Assembly (NCBI GenBank): GCA_947495775.1
Contig: CANMAQ010000008.1
Location: forward strand, 149,362-213,361
Reading direction: 5' to 3'
Length of the DNA: 64,000 bases
Source: Jejuia algarum
Lineage (GTDB): Bacteria > Bacteroidota > Bacteroidia > Flavobacteriales > Flavobacteriaceae
The notes below the pieces were generated by a model. That model was not told where the DNA came from, did not search any database, and saw only the letters and a program-made list of their open reading frames with translations. This document shows, in pieces, positions 1 through 8,981 of the stretch. Made by a program: the position numbers and the translations under genes. How positions within the stretch are numbered: the stretch's first letter is position 1; every line of letters begins with the position of its first letter.

Positions 1-1153
1 TAAGCAAGCGGCTTCTACCATAACCTTCGGCCGAAATACGGTCTTTATCTACTCCTTTACGCACTAGATAGTCTACCGAAGATTGGGCTCTTTCCTTAGA
101 TAACACCAAGTTATATTTATCATCTTTCCGTATGTCGCAGTGTGCCCCAAGTTCTACAGGAATATAAGGACTGTCTTTTAAAAATTTGGCTAATTTGTCC
201 AGTATGGGCTTAGCATCGGGCCGTATGTGGTGTTTGTCTACATCGAAATGAATCCTTTCAGAAATTGCAAAATGCTTTGGTTTTTCGCCTTTTAGCCCTA
301 GTTTGCCTTCTTCAAACAGCTCTATGGTTTTGCCTTCGTCTTTAAAGCTTATTTTTTTAAAACGGCAGGTTTCGTAACGCTCTATATCAATTTCGTTTTT
401 ACCTAATTTAAATGGACGCACTGTTTCTGCTGTCTGTATTACTCGAGATGAGACTTCAAACTTAAACTCGAGTTCTTTTGTAGCATCGCCTATGTAATTT
501 TTGCTTCCTTTTATTTTAATTTTTGCATAGTATTTCTCAATAGAATTCTTGATCCATCCATAATGTTTACGCCAACCATAGGTATCTCTAAGTCGTATAT
601 TAAGTTCTCCACTAATGCACTGAGACACGTAGGTTACAGCTAGCGGATCGCTTCCTCCCTCTGTATGGTAAATTTCTACTTCTAAATAGTTCCCATTACA
701 GCCTTCTAACTGCGCATTTAACCATACATGGTCTCCAAATTTTAACGTATTAGATAGCGCAGTTCCCCCTCTGGTTTTGCTCCACGTGGTACTTAATAAC
801 TTTTGTTCGCATTTCCCGTAAACCAATAACTTAGCAGGATATTGATTTGTAGGTCTATTCATGAAAGCCTCTAAAGCCATGGTTTTTGTGCCACAAAACT
901 TGGGGTCTATAGAGACTTCTACAGTATCGGCTATAACTCCAGATTGGTCTTTTTTAGAATAAGGCACTGTAGCATCGCGTTGCGCCACCCATTTTGCACG
1001 TCCTTTTTTAGTATCGGGTGTTTCTTCGTAATAAAACGCTTGAAAAATCTCCTTTTTACTACCTTCTAGCTCTATAACCGACGCAAAATCGTTCGTTTGA
1101 ATGTGTCTTCTTGATATGGCTTCGAAAAATCTACCAGAACTGATCCATAAAGG
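1..1153 (-). CDS. OmpA-domain protein of T6SS island, cut by window edge, no normal start
   Basis: An open minus-strand frame runs from an in-frame TAA at 1154-1156 to the left edge. Its last third reads as an OmpA-like peptidoglycan-binding domain: FDVDKHHIRPDAKPILDKLA, then VELGAHCD, LSKERAQSSVDYLV and DRISAEGYG. The preceding ~280 residues have no domain I recognise. The first in-frame ATG is at 880, inside sequence that already looks like continuous protein (upstream: GRFFEAISRRHIQTNDF), and no ATG, GTG or TTG lies between the upstream stop and that stretch. It is therefore 5'-truncated, frameshifted or uses a rare start. An ATG at 1148 is out of frame by one base. The gene sits last in the hcp-vgrG-lipoprotein-DUF4280 series, so the T6SS link comes from context. 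Confidence 0.7.
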
Positions 1154-1263
1154 TTACACTTTTTTAATTTTAAACCTTTCTCAATCAAAACTAAACTGCA
1201 AAACTTTTTTATGCTATTAGACAGTAATATCTATTGCTTTAATTTAGCAATAAAAGGCATCAT

Positions 1264-1605
1264 TCATGTTTTATGCGACACAAAACCATTGTAATTGGTA
1301 TGAACAGGTTTAATAGTCCCCCCAATAGTGCACGAGCAGACAGACTCGCTTAATAAAACACTTTGTGTGTTTATCAAATGAGTATTGTGCGTTTTAACCC
1401 ATTTTGTGGTAGATGGAACACAACTTTTCTGCGTTAAAGAACACACTCCAAAAGGCAAAATATTAACTCCTATATTAAAATCCATTTCTGTAGCTACCAA
1501 TTTACCCTCTATTTTAACCAATTGCTGACTAAGCACGTTTAAATTACTAGTCGTACTTCCTTTATCACAACGTAATTTTGCTCCGTTTAATACCTTGTTA
1601 CTCAT
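1264..1605 (-). CDS. DUF4280-type PAAR-like protein
   Basis: 113 residues, starting MSNKVLNGAKLRCDKGSTTS. The cysteine-containing N-terminus, the central VNILPFGVCSLTQKSC stretch and the late CSCTIGG motif match small DUF4280 (PAAR-like) proteins that accompany VgrG in Bacteroidota T6SSiii loci. In the family these are thought to cap the VgrG spike and help load effectors. It lies 12 bp after the second lipoprotein gene on the same strand, in a vgrG operon, which supports the role. No toxin domain is fused to it. The ATG at 1605 is preceded by a sequence that is duplicated between the two lipoprotein genes (see findings). Confidence 0.75.
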   Translation of the reverse strand: MSNKVLNGAKLRCDKGSTTSNLNVLSQQLVKIEGKLVATEMDFNIGVNILPFGVCSLTQKSCVPSTTKWVKTHNTHLINTQSVLLSESVCSCTIGGTIKPVHTNYNGFVSHKT

Positions 1606-1617
1606 AATAATACTTTC

Positions 1618-2178
1618 TTAAAATCTCCCCCCAACATTACTTTTATCTATCTCTAAACCTTTAGCTTCTTCTAAAGCTTCAAATATATAAGTATGGTAAC
1701 GTTTTTTAACATATTCTAAATCGTAATTTTTTCTGCAAGCATCCACGCCTTCAAAAAAATTATTATTTCTAGCATTAAAATAAATTCCCTCCTCATCTAT
1801 ACGCGCCAAAATACCTATAACGGCATAATATGAACACGGTTCATAAGAATCCTTTATCATGGTACCAGAAATAAAACTTTCATCGACCTTTGCTTCATTA
1901 ATGGCTATGATGTAAACTGAATCTTTTGCAGGATTCTCTAACACATTCATGATATGAAGTTCGTTTTCGTACCCATCTATTGCATAAAGACTACCGCCAT
2001 GTTTTGAAATTGAATCTTGCAGTTCCTTTTTATAATTATTAATGACAATGGCTTTAAACGTGTTTTTAGAGGCATCGTTTATACGCATTCTATAAGCTTT
2101 CTCCTCTTTGGTTTCGTAAAAACAAGCATGTAATACAAATGCTGCACATAAGATGATAAAATATTTTAATCGCTTCAT
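1618..2178 (-). CDS. Lipoprotein, probable T6SS immunity protein (copy 1)
   Basis: 186 residues. The N-terminus MKRLKYFIILCAAFVLHAC is an SpII signal with the lipobox LHAC and lipidation at Cys19, so the protein should be membrane-anchored and exposed to the periplasm. The rest has no domain I recognise. It is a close paralogue of the next gene upstream: long stretches such as NELHIMNVLENPAKDSVYII and YDLEYVKKRYHTYIFEALE are identical, while the surface-like segments around residues 58-70 and 96-108 differ. Position directly after an extended vgrG suggests an immunity protein against a periplasm-acting effector domain; that function is inference from context only. Confidence 0.7.
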   Translation of the reverse strand: MKRLKYFIILCAAFVLHACFYETKEEKAYRMRINDASKNTFKAIVINNYKKELQDSISKHGGSLYAIDGYENELHIMNVLENPAKDSVYIIAINEAKVDESFISGTMIKDSYEPCSYYAVIGILARIDEEGIYFNARNNNFFEGVDACRKNYDLEYVKKRYHTYIFEALEEAKGLEIDKSNVGGRF

Positions 2179-2220
2179 TTTTAGAATTTCAAATATTTAG
2201 GTGGGCAACCATGTAACGGC

Positions 2221-2799
2221 TTACTCGTAATAATACTTTCTTAAAAACAAAACCCCATTAGTCTTATCTAATTTAAAGGCTTTAGTTTTTTCTAAAGCTT
2301 CAAATATATAAGTATGGTAACGTTTTTTAACATATTCTAAATCGTAATTTTTTCTGCAAGCATCCAAGTCTTCAAAATAATTATTCTTTTTTGTATTAAA
2401 ATAAATTCCCTCCTCATCTATACGCGCCAAAATACCTGTAACGAGATAATATGAACACGGTTCGTAAGAGTCCTTTACCAAATCACCAGAAAAAACGCCT
2501 TCATTAACCTTTGCTTCATTAATGGCTATAATGTAAACTGAATCTTTTGCAGGATTCTCTAAAACATTCATGATATGAAGTTCGTTTTCATACCCCTCTA
2601 ATGTAAAGAGGCCGTTGACATGTTTTGAAATAGAATCTTGTAATTCCTTTTTATAACTATTAGTGACAATGGCTTTAAAAGTGTTTTTAGAGGCATCGTT
2701 TATACGCATTCTGTAAGCTTTCTCTTCTTTGGTTTCGTAAAAACAAGCATGTAATACAAATGCTGCACATAAGATCATCACATATTTTAATCGCTTCAT
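2221..2799 (-). CDS. Lipoprotein, probable T6SS immunity protein (copy 2)
   Basis: 192 residues with the same SpII signal (LHAC, Cys19) as copy 1. It starts 6 bp after the vgrG stop, so the two are surely co-transcribed and this copy is the likelier cognate immunity gene. The C-terminus differs from copy 1. Here the frame runs on through a duplicated piece of the downstream spacer and ends ...LFLRKYYYE; in copy 1 the equivalent sequence is a stop codon, a spacer and then the DUF4280 start. No named domain is visible. An alternative is that both copies are structural lipoproteins rather than immunity proteins. Confidence 0.7.
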   Translation of the reverse strand: MKRLKYVMILCAAFVLHACFYETKEEKAYRMRINDASKNTFKAIVTNSYKKELQDSISKHVNGLFTLEGYENELHIMNVLENPAKDSVYIIAINEAKVNEGVFSGDLVKDSYEPCSYYLVTGILARIDEEGIYFNTKKNNYFEDLDACRKNYDLEYVKKRYHTYIFEALEKTKAFKLDKTNGVLFLRKYYYE

Positions 2800-2804
2800 A
2801 TATA

Positions 2805-5621
2805 TTATTCTTTTAGAACTGATTCTACACGTTGTTTAGCATTTAAGCTATTTAGAGGCAAACCTTTAGCATATCGTATGTCTGAATCAAACGCCTTAAA
2901 AAATAGATCTTTTCCATTATAATTAGTCCATTCCCCTTTATCAGTTCTTTTAATGACTGCAAAACGACCATCGTAAAAACCTGTTGACCCCAATTCTTTG
3001 GAGGTAGACAATATAAACGTAAAGGGCAAAGGTAATTTTAATAAATTTTGTTTGTTTAATCTATTTTCACCGTAAATGTATTTTAAACATTTGTACAAGC
3101 CACTTTTTTTAGCCACATCGTCATCAAATTTGGTAATTACTTCCCAATGCACATTTGAAAAATTCAGACCTACTAAACCTCTAAACGGCGGATGAAACAC
3201 CGCGTTCACGCTAATGTAACCAGCTTCATCTCCAAAATCGCCTTTGTACCAGGGCGAATCTACACTACTCTTTATCCAGCTGATACATAGATTTTCGTAC
3301 CATTCCCATTTATTAGGTAAACTAGCTATAACTTGGCTAGTACAGTCTTTGGCTTCTGTACAAGAAATATTTTTAGATGCGCAAAAGTCTTTATACGATT
3401 CAAAAATAGCTTTATGCAATGCTGTATTCTTTTTAAAATTTTCAAAGCCTGTACTAATGTCATCTCTTAATTTCATTAGTTTTAAAGTACTATCCTTTTC
3501 TATAGAAGCCGCAATTTTGTTACTAATGCTATTAAACGCTTTTTCTCCAATACTTATGGCTGTGCTTAGTCTGGGATCTATTTTCATTATTTTACCTAAA
3601 TACCCCAAATAAGTTGTTATTACCAATTGGGTGCCTTTATCTGTTTCGGCTCCCATATCGTTGCACCAATTTTGGGTCATATCAATTAAAGCATCTAGCC
3701 AAATATCTATTTTTCTTTTTAACTCTAACTCTGCTTTCTCCCACTGTTTATCACACTCATTTTGAGGGACATTCTTATCAACTTCCTCATTATTTAATGA
3801 TTGTTCTTCTATTAAAAATCTACTTGGGGTAGTCTTTACTTTATTTGATCCAGAATTAGAGCTCTTTTTAGTAGCTTTATCATCATTTGGCGGACAATAT
3901 CCAGATTGCTCATAATTAATTTGGGGTGCTGCTAACTTTACTTTGCTTTTCCCCAATATTTTATTTTCTTTCCCATAAACTATCGTTTCATTCTGTCCTA
4001 AAACACCAATTTTTTTAGCTCCTAAATTAATGGTTTTTTTTGCTTTAAGGGATATTTTTTCATTGGCATTTAACTCTATTTTGTCAGCATCAAACTTTAT
4101 CATATTTACTGCCGAAACCTCAATGTTATTTGCAACAGTATCGATACAAATTCTATTAGTATTCTTATCAGATACCGTAATTTTCTCTCCCCCTTTTGTA
4201 TCTTCCAACAGGATGCTATGCCCACTTTTGGTGGTAATGCCTTTCATGGCATTATCTTGGCTTTGCCATTGGCTGTGTTTATTCACGCCTGTAAACAAGG
4301 CGGCTTGCATGAAGGGCGCTTCTACATTGCCAAATTTAAAATTAATGAGCACTTCGTCGCCTACTTCGGGCAGTAAGACCAGACCTCTATCGCCACCAGC
4401 ATAAGGCGTGGCCACCTGCAACCATGGTGTGGTTTGGTTGTACTGCTCTTGCCACGGAAACTGTACTTTTATACGACTCATCCCTTCAGGGTCGTCTACC
4501 CGCTTTACTTTGGCCACCTGTATGGGCGATGCCACTTTAAGAGCAACGTCTGTAAGCGGGTAAATGTCGATATCTAATGGCACGGCAGTAAACGTATTGC
4601 TATAAGTGCCTTGGCGTTCGTAATGGTGCGCAACAGCAGTAACGCGGTAACTGCCAAAACTGCCATCGTCACTATGTATGCGTATAATTTTCCCTAAACT
4701 TATACCTGTATTGCTACTGCGTCCTGTAAGGCTAATTTGCTGCTGTTCTGCAAGCCGCTTTTGCATGGCCAGTGCCGTATCACTTTTTTGCTGTAATAAC
4801 GGGGTATCTGCCGTAGAAAATAGACGTTGGTTTGGCTGTCTGTAAATGGCGTTACTCCCCGAATTAGCCGCATCGATATACCCTATTGCAGTTGCATTTG
4901 GTGAAGCATCGTTACTCTTTACCGTACTCTCTGTATAATAGTTAGAGCCGTAAAAACTAAAATTTTGAGGCCGTATACCTAAGCCAAGTTCAAAATCCTT
5001 TAAGTCCTTACCATAGTGCAGCACCACCTCATCCCCTATATTGGGCGTTCCAAAATATAAGGTGTTGTTATTATACAGCAAGTATTCGCCATTTTTAGCG
5101 GCTAAATGCTGAAAAAACGCAAAGGTGCTTTGCTCGTGCTGTACGGTATAAGGCAGTACAGGATCGTTTTGCAACTGTACTTTTAATTTTACAAATGCAT
5201 TGGTATAATGACGGATCTTATCTTGCAAGATCATAGACAAAGGCTTATCTAAATAACTGCTTAAACCAGGACCGTCTTCTAAAAATACAGAGTGGCTCAT
5301 GCCCACAAAATTAATGATGTCGCCTGCGCCGCCTCTTTCATTGCCTTTCTTCCCTTTTACATCGGTAACAATACCTTCAAAACGTAAAAGATTATAGCCA
5401 AACCTCTTAGAGTCTTCTATCTCTAATTTACAGGATTGACCTAAAAAATTCTGACTGGTTTCTATAACAGACAGACCTTGCAATTGCCGTTCTAATGTTT
5501 TAGCACGTACCGAAAGGTGGAATACTGCATGCTGACCTACCTTTTCTTCTAAAGAAAAACTAATAACATGGGTAAACACGACCCTATTTAATGAAATTCG
5601 TAGCCTAGAGTGTAATGACAT
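2805..5621 (-). CDS. vgrG: VgrG (TssI) spike protein with ~340-residue C-terminal extension
   Basis: 938 residues, whereas plain VgrG proteins of this subtype are near 600. Residues ~1-370 form the gp27-like part. ~370-450 is the gp5-like OB fold (PEGMSRIKVQFPWQ, WLQVATPYAG, LLPEVGDEVLINF). ~480-570 is the beta-helical needle (KSGHSILLEDTKGGEKI, DADKIELNANEKISLKAKK). After a linker near residues 585-620 comes an unrelated alpha-rich domain of ~320 residues with several cysteines, ending ...NAKQRVESVLKE, with no recognised family. The extension followed at once by lipoprotein genes marks this as a candidate evolved (effector) VgrG; the toxic activity is unknown. It lies downstream of hcp on the same strand. 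Confidence 0.85.
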   Translation of the reverse strand: MSLHSRLRISLNRVVFTHVISFSLEEKVGQHAVFHLSVRAKTLERQLQGLSVIETSQNFLGQSCKLEIEDSKRFGYNLLRFEGIVTDVKGKKGNERGGAGDIINFVGMSHSVFLEDGPGLSSYLDKPLSMILQDKIRHYTNAFVKLKVQLQNDPVLPYTVQHEQSTFAFFQHLAAKNGEYLLYNNNTLYFGTPNIGDEVVLHYGKDLKDFELGLGIRPQNFSFYGSNYYTESTVKSNDASPNATAIGYIDAANSGSNAIYRQPNQRLFSTADTPLLQQKSDTALAMQKRLAEQQQISLTGRSSNTGISLGKIIRIHSDDGSFGSYRVTAVAHHYERQGTYSNTFTAVPLDIDIYPLTDVALKVASPIQVAKVKRVDDPEGMSRIKVQFPWQEQYNQTTPWLQVATPYAGGDRGLVLLPEVGDEVLINFKFGNVEAPFMQAALFTGVNKHSQWQSQDNAMKGITTKSGHSILLEDTKGGEKITVSDKNTNRICIDTVANNIEVSAVNMIKFDADKIELNANEKISLKAKKTINLGAKKIGVLGQNETIVYGKENKILGKSKVKLAAPQINYEQSGYCPPNDDKATKKSSNSGSNKVKTTPSRFLIEEQSLNNEEVDKNVPQNECDKQWEKAELELKRKIDIWLDALIDMTQNWCNDMGAETDKGTQLVITTYLGYLGKIMKIDPRLSTAISIGEKAFNSISNKIAASIEKDSTLKLMKLRDDISTGFENFKKNTALHKAIFESYKDFCASKNISCTEAKDCTSQVIASLPNKWEWYENLCISWIKSSVDSPWYKGDFGDEAGYISVNAVFHPPFRGLVGLNFSNVHWEVITKFDDDVAKKSGLYKCLKYIYGENRLNKQNLLKLPLPFTFILSTSKELGSTGFYDGRFAVIKRTDKGEWTNYNGKDLFFKAFDSDIRYAKGLPLNSLNAKQRVESVLKE

Positions 5622-5677
5622 AACGCTTTATGTATGATAAAGATGAATAAAATAAGTAAAGAAATACGGTGCCCCTA

Positions 5678-6070
5678 TTAACTATCTGGCCACTCGTTAT
5701 TGAATTTAGAGTCTTTAATTTCAATTTTATGACAGGCTAAAATGATTTCGCAAAAAACGGGATCATTATTAGAACTGTCAAAAAACTCTTCAAAGCGAAT
5801 GCAATACGCATTTGTAAATTGTATTTTTTTGAAGATAGAAAAGCTGTCCCGGTTAAAAAGGATCAGTTCTCCATTTTTGGTAAGGTTGTCTTTAGCTGCC
5901 CAGTCAAAGAGCTCTACATCTTTGGTACTCTCTAATTTTAAGCTAATACGTCCTCCTTGTGTACGACCTGAGGGATGATTGGAGTCGTCTGTAGGTTTTT
6001 CGATAGAATATTTAGCCGTCATGACGTTATATTCTTCGCTGTCAATTTTTAATTTTGATAAAAAGGCCAT
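5678..6070 (-). CDS. hcp: Hcp/TssD tube protein of T6SSiii
   Basis: 130 residues, beginning MAFLSKLKIDSEEYNV and containing the SGRTQGGRISLKLEST stretch and a C-terminal CHKIEIKDSKFNNEW tail. This length and pattern match the short Hcp (type VI tube protein TssD) of Bacteroidota subtype iii systems, which polymerises into the inner tube and often carries effectors. It is the first gene of the minus-strand series leading into vgrG, 56 bp away. No sheath (TssB/C), baseplate or membrane-complex genes are present in the window, so the machine is encoded elsewhere and this is an hcp/vgrG effector island. Confidence 0.85.
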   Translation of the reverse strand: MAFLSKLKIDSEEYNVMTAKYSIEKPTDDSNHPSGRTQGGRISLKLESTKDVELFDWAAKDNLTKNGELILFNRDSFSIFKKIQFTNAYCIRFEEFFDSSNNDPVFCEIILACHKIEIKDSKFNNEWPDS

Positions 6071-6380
6071 TTGGAGTCTTCTTTAATGTTATAGGGTTAT
6101 CCTTAATTTTTAATTTAACTACTATATCTAAAATGCTACTAATTAGGTGTAGTTAGGGGGATTATATATACTCTAAAATAGGTCAAAGAAATACTGCTAT
6201 TTAAAATACAAGATTTCAATACAGTTAAAACACCATTTTCTGCAAAACAGAAAAAAATTTCGTTCACAAAAATACTAATTTATCTACACCAAAATCATTT
6301 TTCACAAAAATTTAGCGTTAAGATACATGATATCGTGAAAAATAGCACTTTGAAAGCTAAAAATAACCATACATCTAAAT

Positions 6381-7320
6381 TTAAAGATCCCCTCTATAAA
6401 GAGGGGATTAGGGGTGTGTAAAAACTATCTTTATTATTTAACCCCAAAACACCTCCCTTATTCCCTCCTTATTAGGAGGGACATACTCTTACGCTGATAA
6501 GAACAAGAAAACAAACCCTGTAAAACCTAAAATAACCTATACAGCGCAGTCTATAGTCCACCAAAGAACAGAACTAGACCTCTAAAAAGCAAATTCTAAA
6601 GTCCCCTCTACAAAGAGGGGATTAGGGGTGTGTCAAATGCTATCTTTATTACTTAATCTCAAAACACCTCCCTTATTCCCTCCTTATTAGGAGGGACACA
6701 CTCTCACGCTGATAAGAACAAGAAATACAACCTCTGTAAAACCTAAAATAACCTATACAGCGCAGTCTATAACCCGCCAAAAACAGAATTAGACCTCTAT
6801 AAAAGCAAATTTTAAAGTCCCCTCTACAAAGAGGGGATTAGGGGTGTGTAAAAGGCTATTATTTTAAATATTCTATCCAATACCTCCCTTATTCCCTCCT
6901 TATTAGGAGGGACATACTCTTACGCTGTTAATGACAAGAAATACAAACCCTGTAAAGCCTAAAATAATAAATACGGCTCCGTCTAAAGCCCTCCAAAAAA
7001 CAGGAATAGACCTCTATAAAAGCAAATTCTAAAGTCCCCTCTATAAAGAGGGGATTAGGGGTGTGTAAAAGGCTATCTCTTGATTTAGTACCCAAAACAC
7101 CTCCCTTATTCCCTCCTTATTAGGAGGGACACACTCTCACGCTGATAAGAACAAGAAATACAAATCTTAAAAAGCTAAAATAACAAATACAGCTAATTCT
7201 AAAGTCCCCTCTATAAAGAGGGGATATAGGGGTGTGTAAAAAGCTATTATTTTAAATATTCTATCCAGCACCTCCCTTAATCCCGCTTTTTAGCGGGACA
7301 CACTCTCACGTCGTTAAGAA
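6381..7320. repeat. Five-unit tandem array of paired inverted hairpin elements (array 1)
   Basis: Five units begin at about 6389, 6603, 6819, 7036 and 7206 (spacings 214, 216, 217 and 170 bp). Each unit has element A, a CCCCTC/GAGGGG hairpin followed by the tail ATTAGGGGTGTG, then 62-64 bp further on element B, the tail ACCTCCCTTATT followed by a CCCTCC/GGAGGG hairpin. B read on the minus strand has the same plan as A, so each unit is a head-to-head pair of diverged copies of one element. The fifth B is changed to a CCCGC/GCGGG hairpin with compensating bases. No coding frame is credible here. Confidence 0.9.
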
Positions 7321-7718
7321 TTACGTATATCTCGAACTGATTGGCTGTTTCAAATTGACAAAATAACGTCGACACCAAATGAGACCAACTCGTAAATCCT
7401 TTTTAAGATTTGTCACTTAAGTGAAAATCAACTAGCTTTTTGAATCGTGATTCATCTAGTGTGCTCACTATTGGAAAACACAACGTTAATTTAGTATTAG
7501 AGAAAGGTATTTTGTGTGGTGAACCACAAAAGTAACTTTGAGACACAAATTTCACCTTCTCTTTTTGAATCGTTTAGGGCATTATTGCTCAAAAACCTTT
7601 AATAAAATGTTAATTGCCAGTATAAATGTGACATTTGTTAGTTGTTAAATTTATCATTTTGTCACACAATTGGTATCTTTGCAATTCCAAAAAAGTTAAT
7701 TAATAAAAAATTAAAAAT
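7321..7718. other. Non-coding leader region before the bacilliredoxin gene
   Basis: No credible gene. It holds a short hairpin at 7511-7529 (GTGG TGAA CCAC flanked by T- and A-runs), a TAACTTTG sequence at 7533-7540 that fits the flavobacterial -7 element, and a second TATCTTTG at 7674-7681 close to the gene. The first -7 element would give a leader of about 180 nt. Confidence 0.4.
7674..7681 (+). promoter_or_regulatory. Candidate -7 promoter element for the bacilliredoxin gene
   Basis: TATCTTTG fits the Bacteroidota consensus TAnnTTTG and lies 37 bp before the start codon. I see no well-spaced TTG at -33 (nearest spacings are 12 and 29 bp). Confidence 0.45.
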
Positions 7719-8129
7719 ATGTATCCAGCAGAATTAGTAAAACCAATGCGTGAGGATTTAACCAATGTTGGTTTTGAAGAATTACTAACCGCAGAAGCTG
7801 TTGAAACAGCATTAGCGAAAACAGGTACTACTTTAGTGGTTGTAAATTCTGTATGTGGCTGTGCTGCTGCTAACGCAAGACCAGGCGCAAGAATGAGTTT
7901 AGAAAACGCGAAACGACCAGATAATATCGCTACTGTATTTGCAGGTGTAGATAAAGCTGCTGTAGACAAAGCGAGAAGTTTCATGATTCCGTTTCCTCCA
8001 AGCTCACCATGTATGGCTTTATTTAAAGATGGCGAATTGGTACACATGTTAGAGCGTCACCACATAGAAGGTAGACCCGCAGAACTTATTGCAGAAAACT
8101 TAAGAGACGCTTACGACGCGCATTGTTAA
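7719..8129 (+). CDS. BrxA/BrxB (YphP/YqiW) family bacilliredoxin
   Basis: 136 residues, the usual family length. It has a thioredoxin-like fold with the family CGC motif at residues 46-48 (NSVCGCAAANARPGA) and the FPPSSPCMALFKDGELVHM stretch. In Firmicutes such proteins reduce mixed disulfides between proteins and bacillithiol, and Bacteroidota also make bacillithiol or use related thiols. It is monocistronic, with its own terminator 45 bp downstream. The start ATG follows an AT-rich stretch without a clear Shine-Dalgarno, as is normal for this phylum. BrxA and BrxB cannot be told apart from sequence alone. Confidence 0.9.
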   Translation: MYPAELVKPMREDLTNVGFEELLTAEAVETALAKTGTTLVVVNSVCGCAAANARPGARMSLENAKRPDNIATVFAGVDKAAVDKARSFMIPFPPSSPCMALFKDGELVHMLERHHIEGRPAELIAENLRDAYDAHC

Positions 8130-8170
8130 GACTAATTTTATCTTCTTAAAACAAGTCTTCTTACAAAAAG

Positions 8171-8200
8171 AAAAAAAACCACGATTTTCGTGGTTTTTTT
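8171..8200 (+). terminator. Intrinsic terminator after the bacilliredoxin gene
   Basis: An AACCACGA / TCGTGGTT stem with a 3-base loop, flanked by an A-run and followed by a T-run. Confidence 0.85.
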
Positions 8201-8234
8201 ATGCCTTTATAGCTTATTCTGTTAATTTTGGTGC

Positions 8235-8972
8235 ATGATTAAATTGATTTCTTACCCCATTACTGTAATATACTACCTGAGCTTTTTAACCACTCTAATC
8301 GTATTCCACCCTATACAATGGATTTGCTTCAATCTTTTTGGATATCAAGCACATAAAAAAAGCGTCGACGCTTTACAGTTTTTTTTATTGCGCTGTGCTA
8401 ATATTTTAGGGACACGTTTTTCATTTCACAACCCTCATAACATCCCAACAGACCAGCCATTAATTATTGTAGCGAACCACCAAAGTATGTACGACATCTC
8501 CCCTTTAATGTGGTACATGCGCAAGCACCATGTAAAATTTGTAAGTAAAAAAGAGCTTGGCAAAGGCATTCCTAGTGTATCTTATAATTTGCGTCATGGC
8601 GGCTCTGTACTTATCGATAGAAAAAACCCAAGACAAGCACTACCTGCTCTAATGAAATTTGGAGAATATATAGAACAAGACAAACGTGCTGCCGTGATAT
8701 TTCCCGAAGGCACCCGAAGCAAGGATGGTACGCCAAAGTCTTTTCAAACCAAAGGACTAGAGGTTTTATTTAAAAAAACGCCCTCTGCTTTAATCGTTCC
8801 TATAACCATAAACAATTCATGGAAATTAGAGCGCTATGGCAAATTCCCTATGGGTTTGGGCGCGCATATTAAATTTACAGTGCACGAACCTCTTAAATTA
8901 GCTACCTTTGCAGATAAAAAAGCCCTTATTAGTACCGTAGAAGCTACTATTAAAGCTCATATTCACTCTTAA
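8235..8972 (+). CDS. plsC: 1-acyl-sn-glycerol-3-phosphate acyltransferase
   Basis: 245 residues. A membrane segment lies near residues 8-32, followed by the acyltransferase motif NHQSMYD at 81-87 (catalytic His82 and Asp87) and the phosphate-binding FPEGTRS at 156-162. A later VPITINNSW segment matches motif IV. It adds the second acyl chain to lysophosphatidate in phospholipid synthesis at the inner membrane. The desaturase gene follows 9 bp later on the same strand, which suggests a lipid-modifying operon. Confidence 0.9.
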   Translation: MIKLISYPITVIYYLSFLTTLIVFHPIQWICFNLFGYQAHKKSVDALQFFLLRCANILGTRFSFHNPHNIPTDQPLIIVANHQSMYDISPLMWYMRKHHVKFVSKKELGKGIPSVSYNLRHGGSVLIDRKNPRQALPALMKFGEYIEQDKRAAVIFPEGTRSKDGTPKSFQTKGLEVLFKKTPSALIVPITINNSWKLERYGKFPMGLGAHIKFTVHEPLKLATFADKKALISTVEATIKAHIHS

Positions 8973-8981
8973 ACTACTATT

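Larger units (their letters stand above)
1597..2799. repeat. Tandem duplication covering the lipoprotein gene and the DUF4280 start
   Basis: Two direct copies of the lipoprotein gene. Both end in the same spacer, TAAGAAAGTATTATT on the minus strand. After copy 1 this leads into ATGAGTAAC, the DUF4280 start. After copy 2 it leads into ACGAGTAAG, that is, the same start with ATG mutated to ACG. The duplicated unit therefore reached into the first codons of the DUF4280 gene. Confidence 0.75.

Noticed and set aside
6381..7320. CRISPR array
   Set aside because: Repeat units are ~170-217 bp with conserved spacer DNA and internal hairpins, there are no unique short spacers and no cas gene.
7700..8047. 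115-residue minus-strand frame opposite the bacilliredoxin gene
   Set aside because: It is antisense to a clear family protein and begins or ends at no sensible signal.
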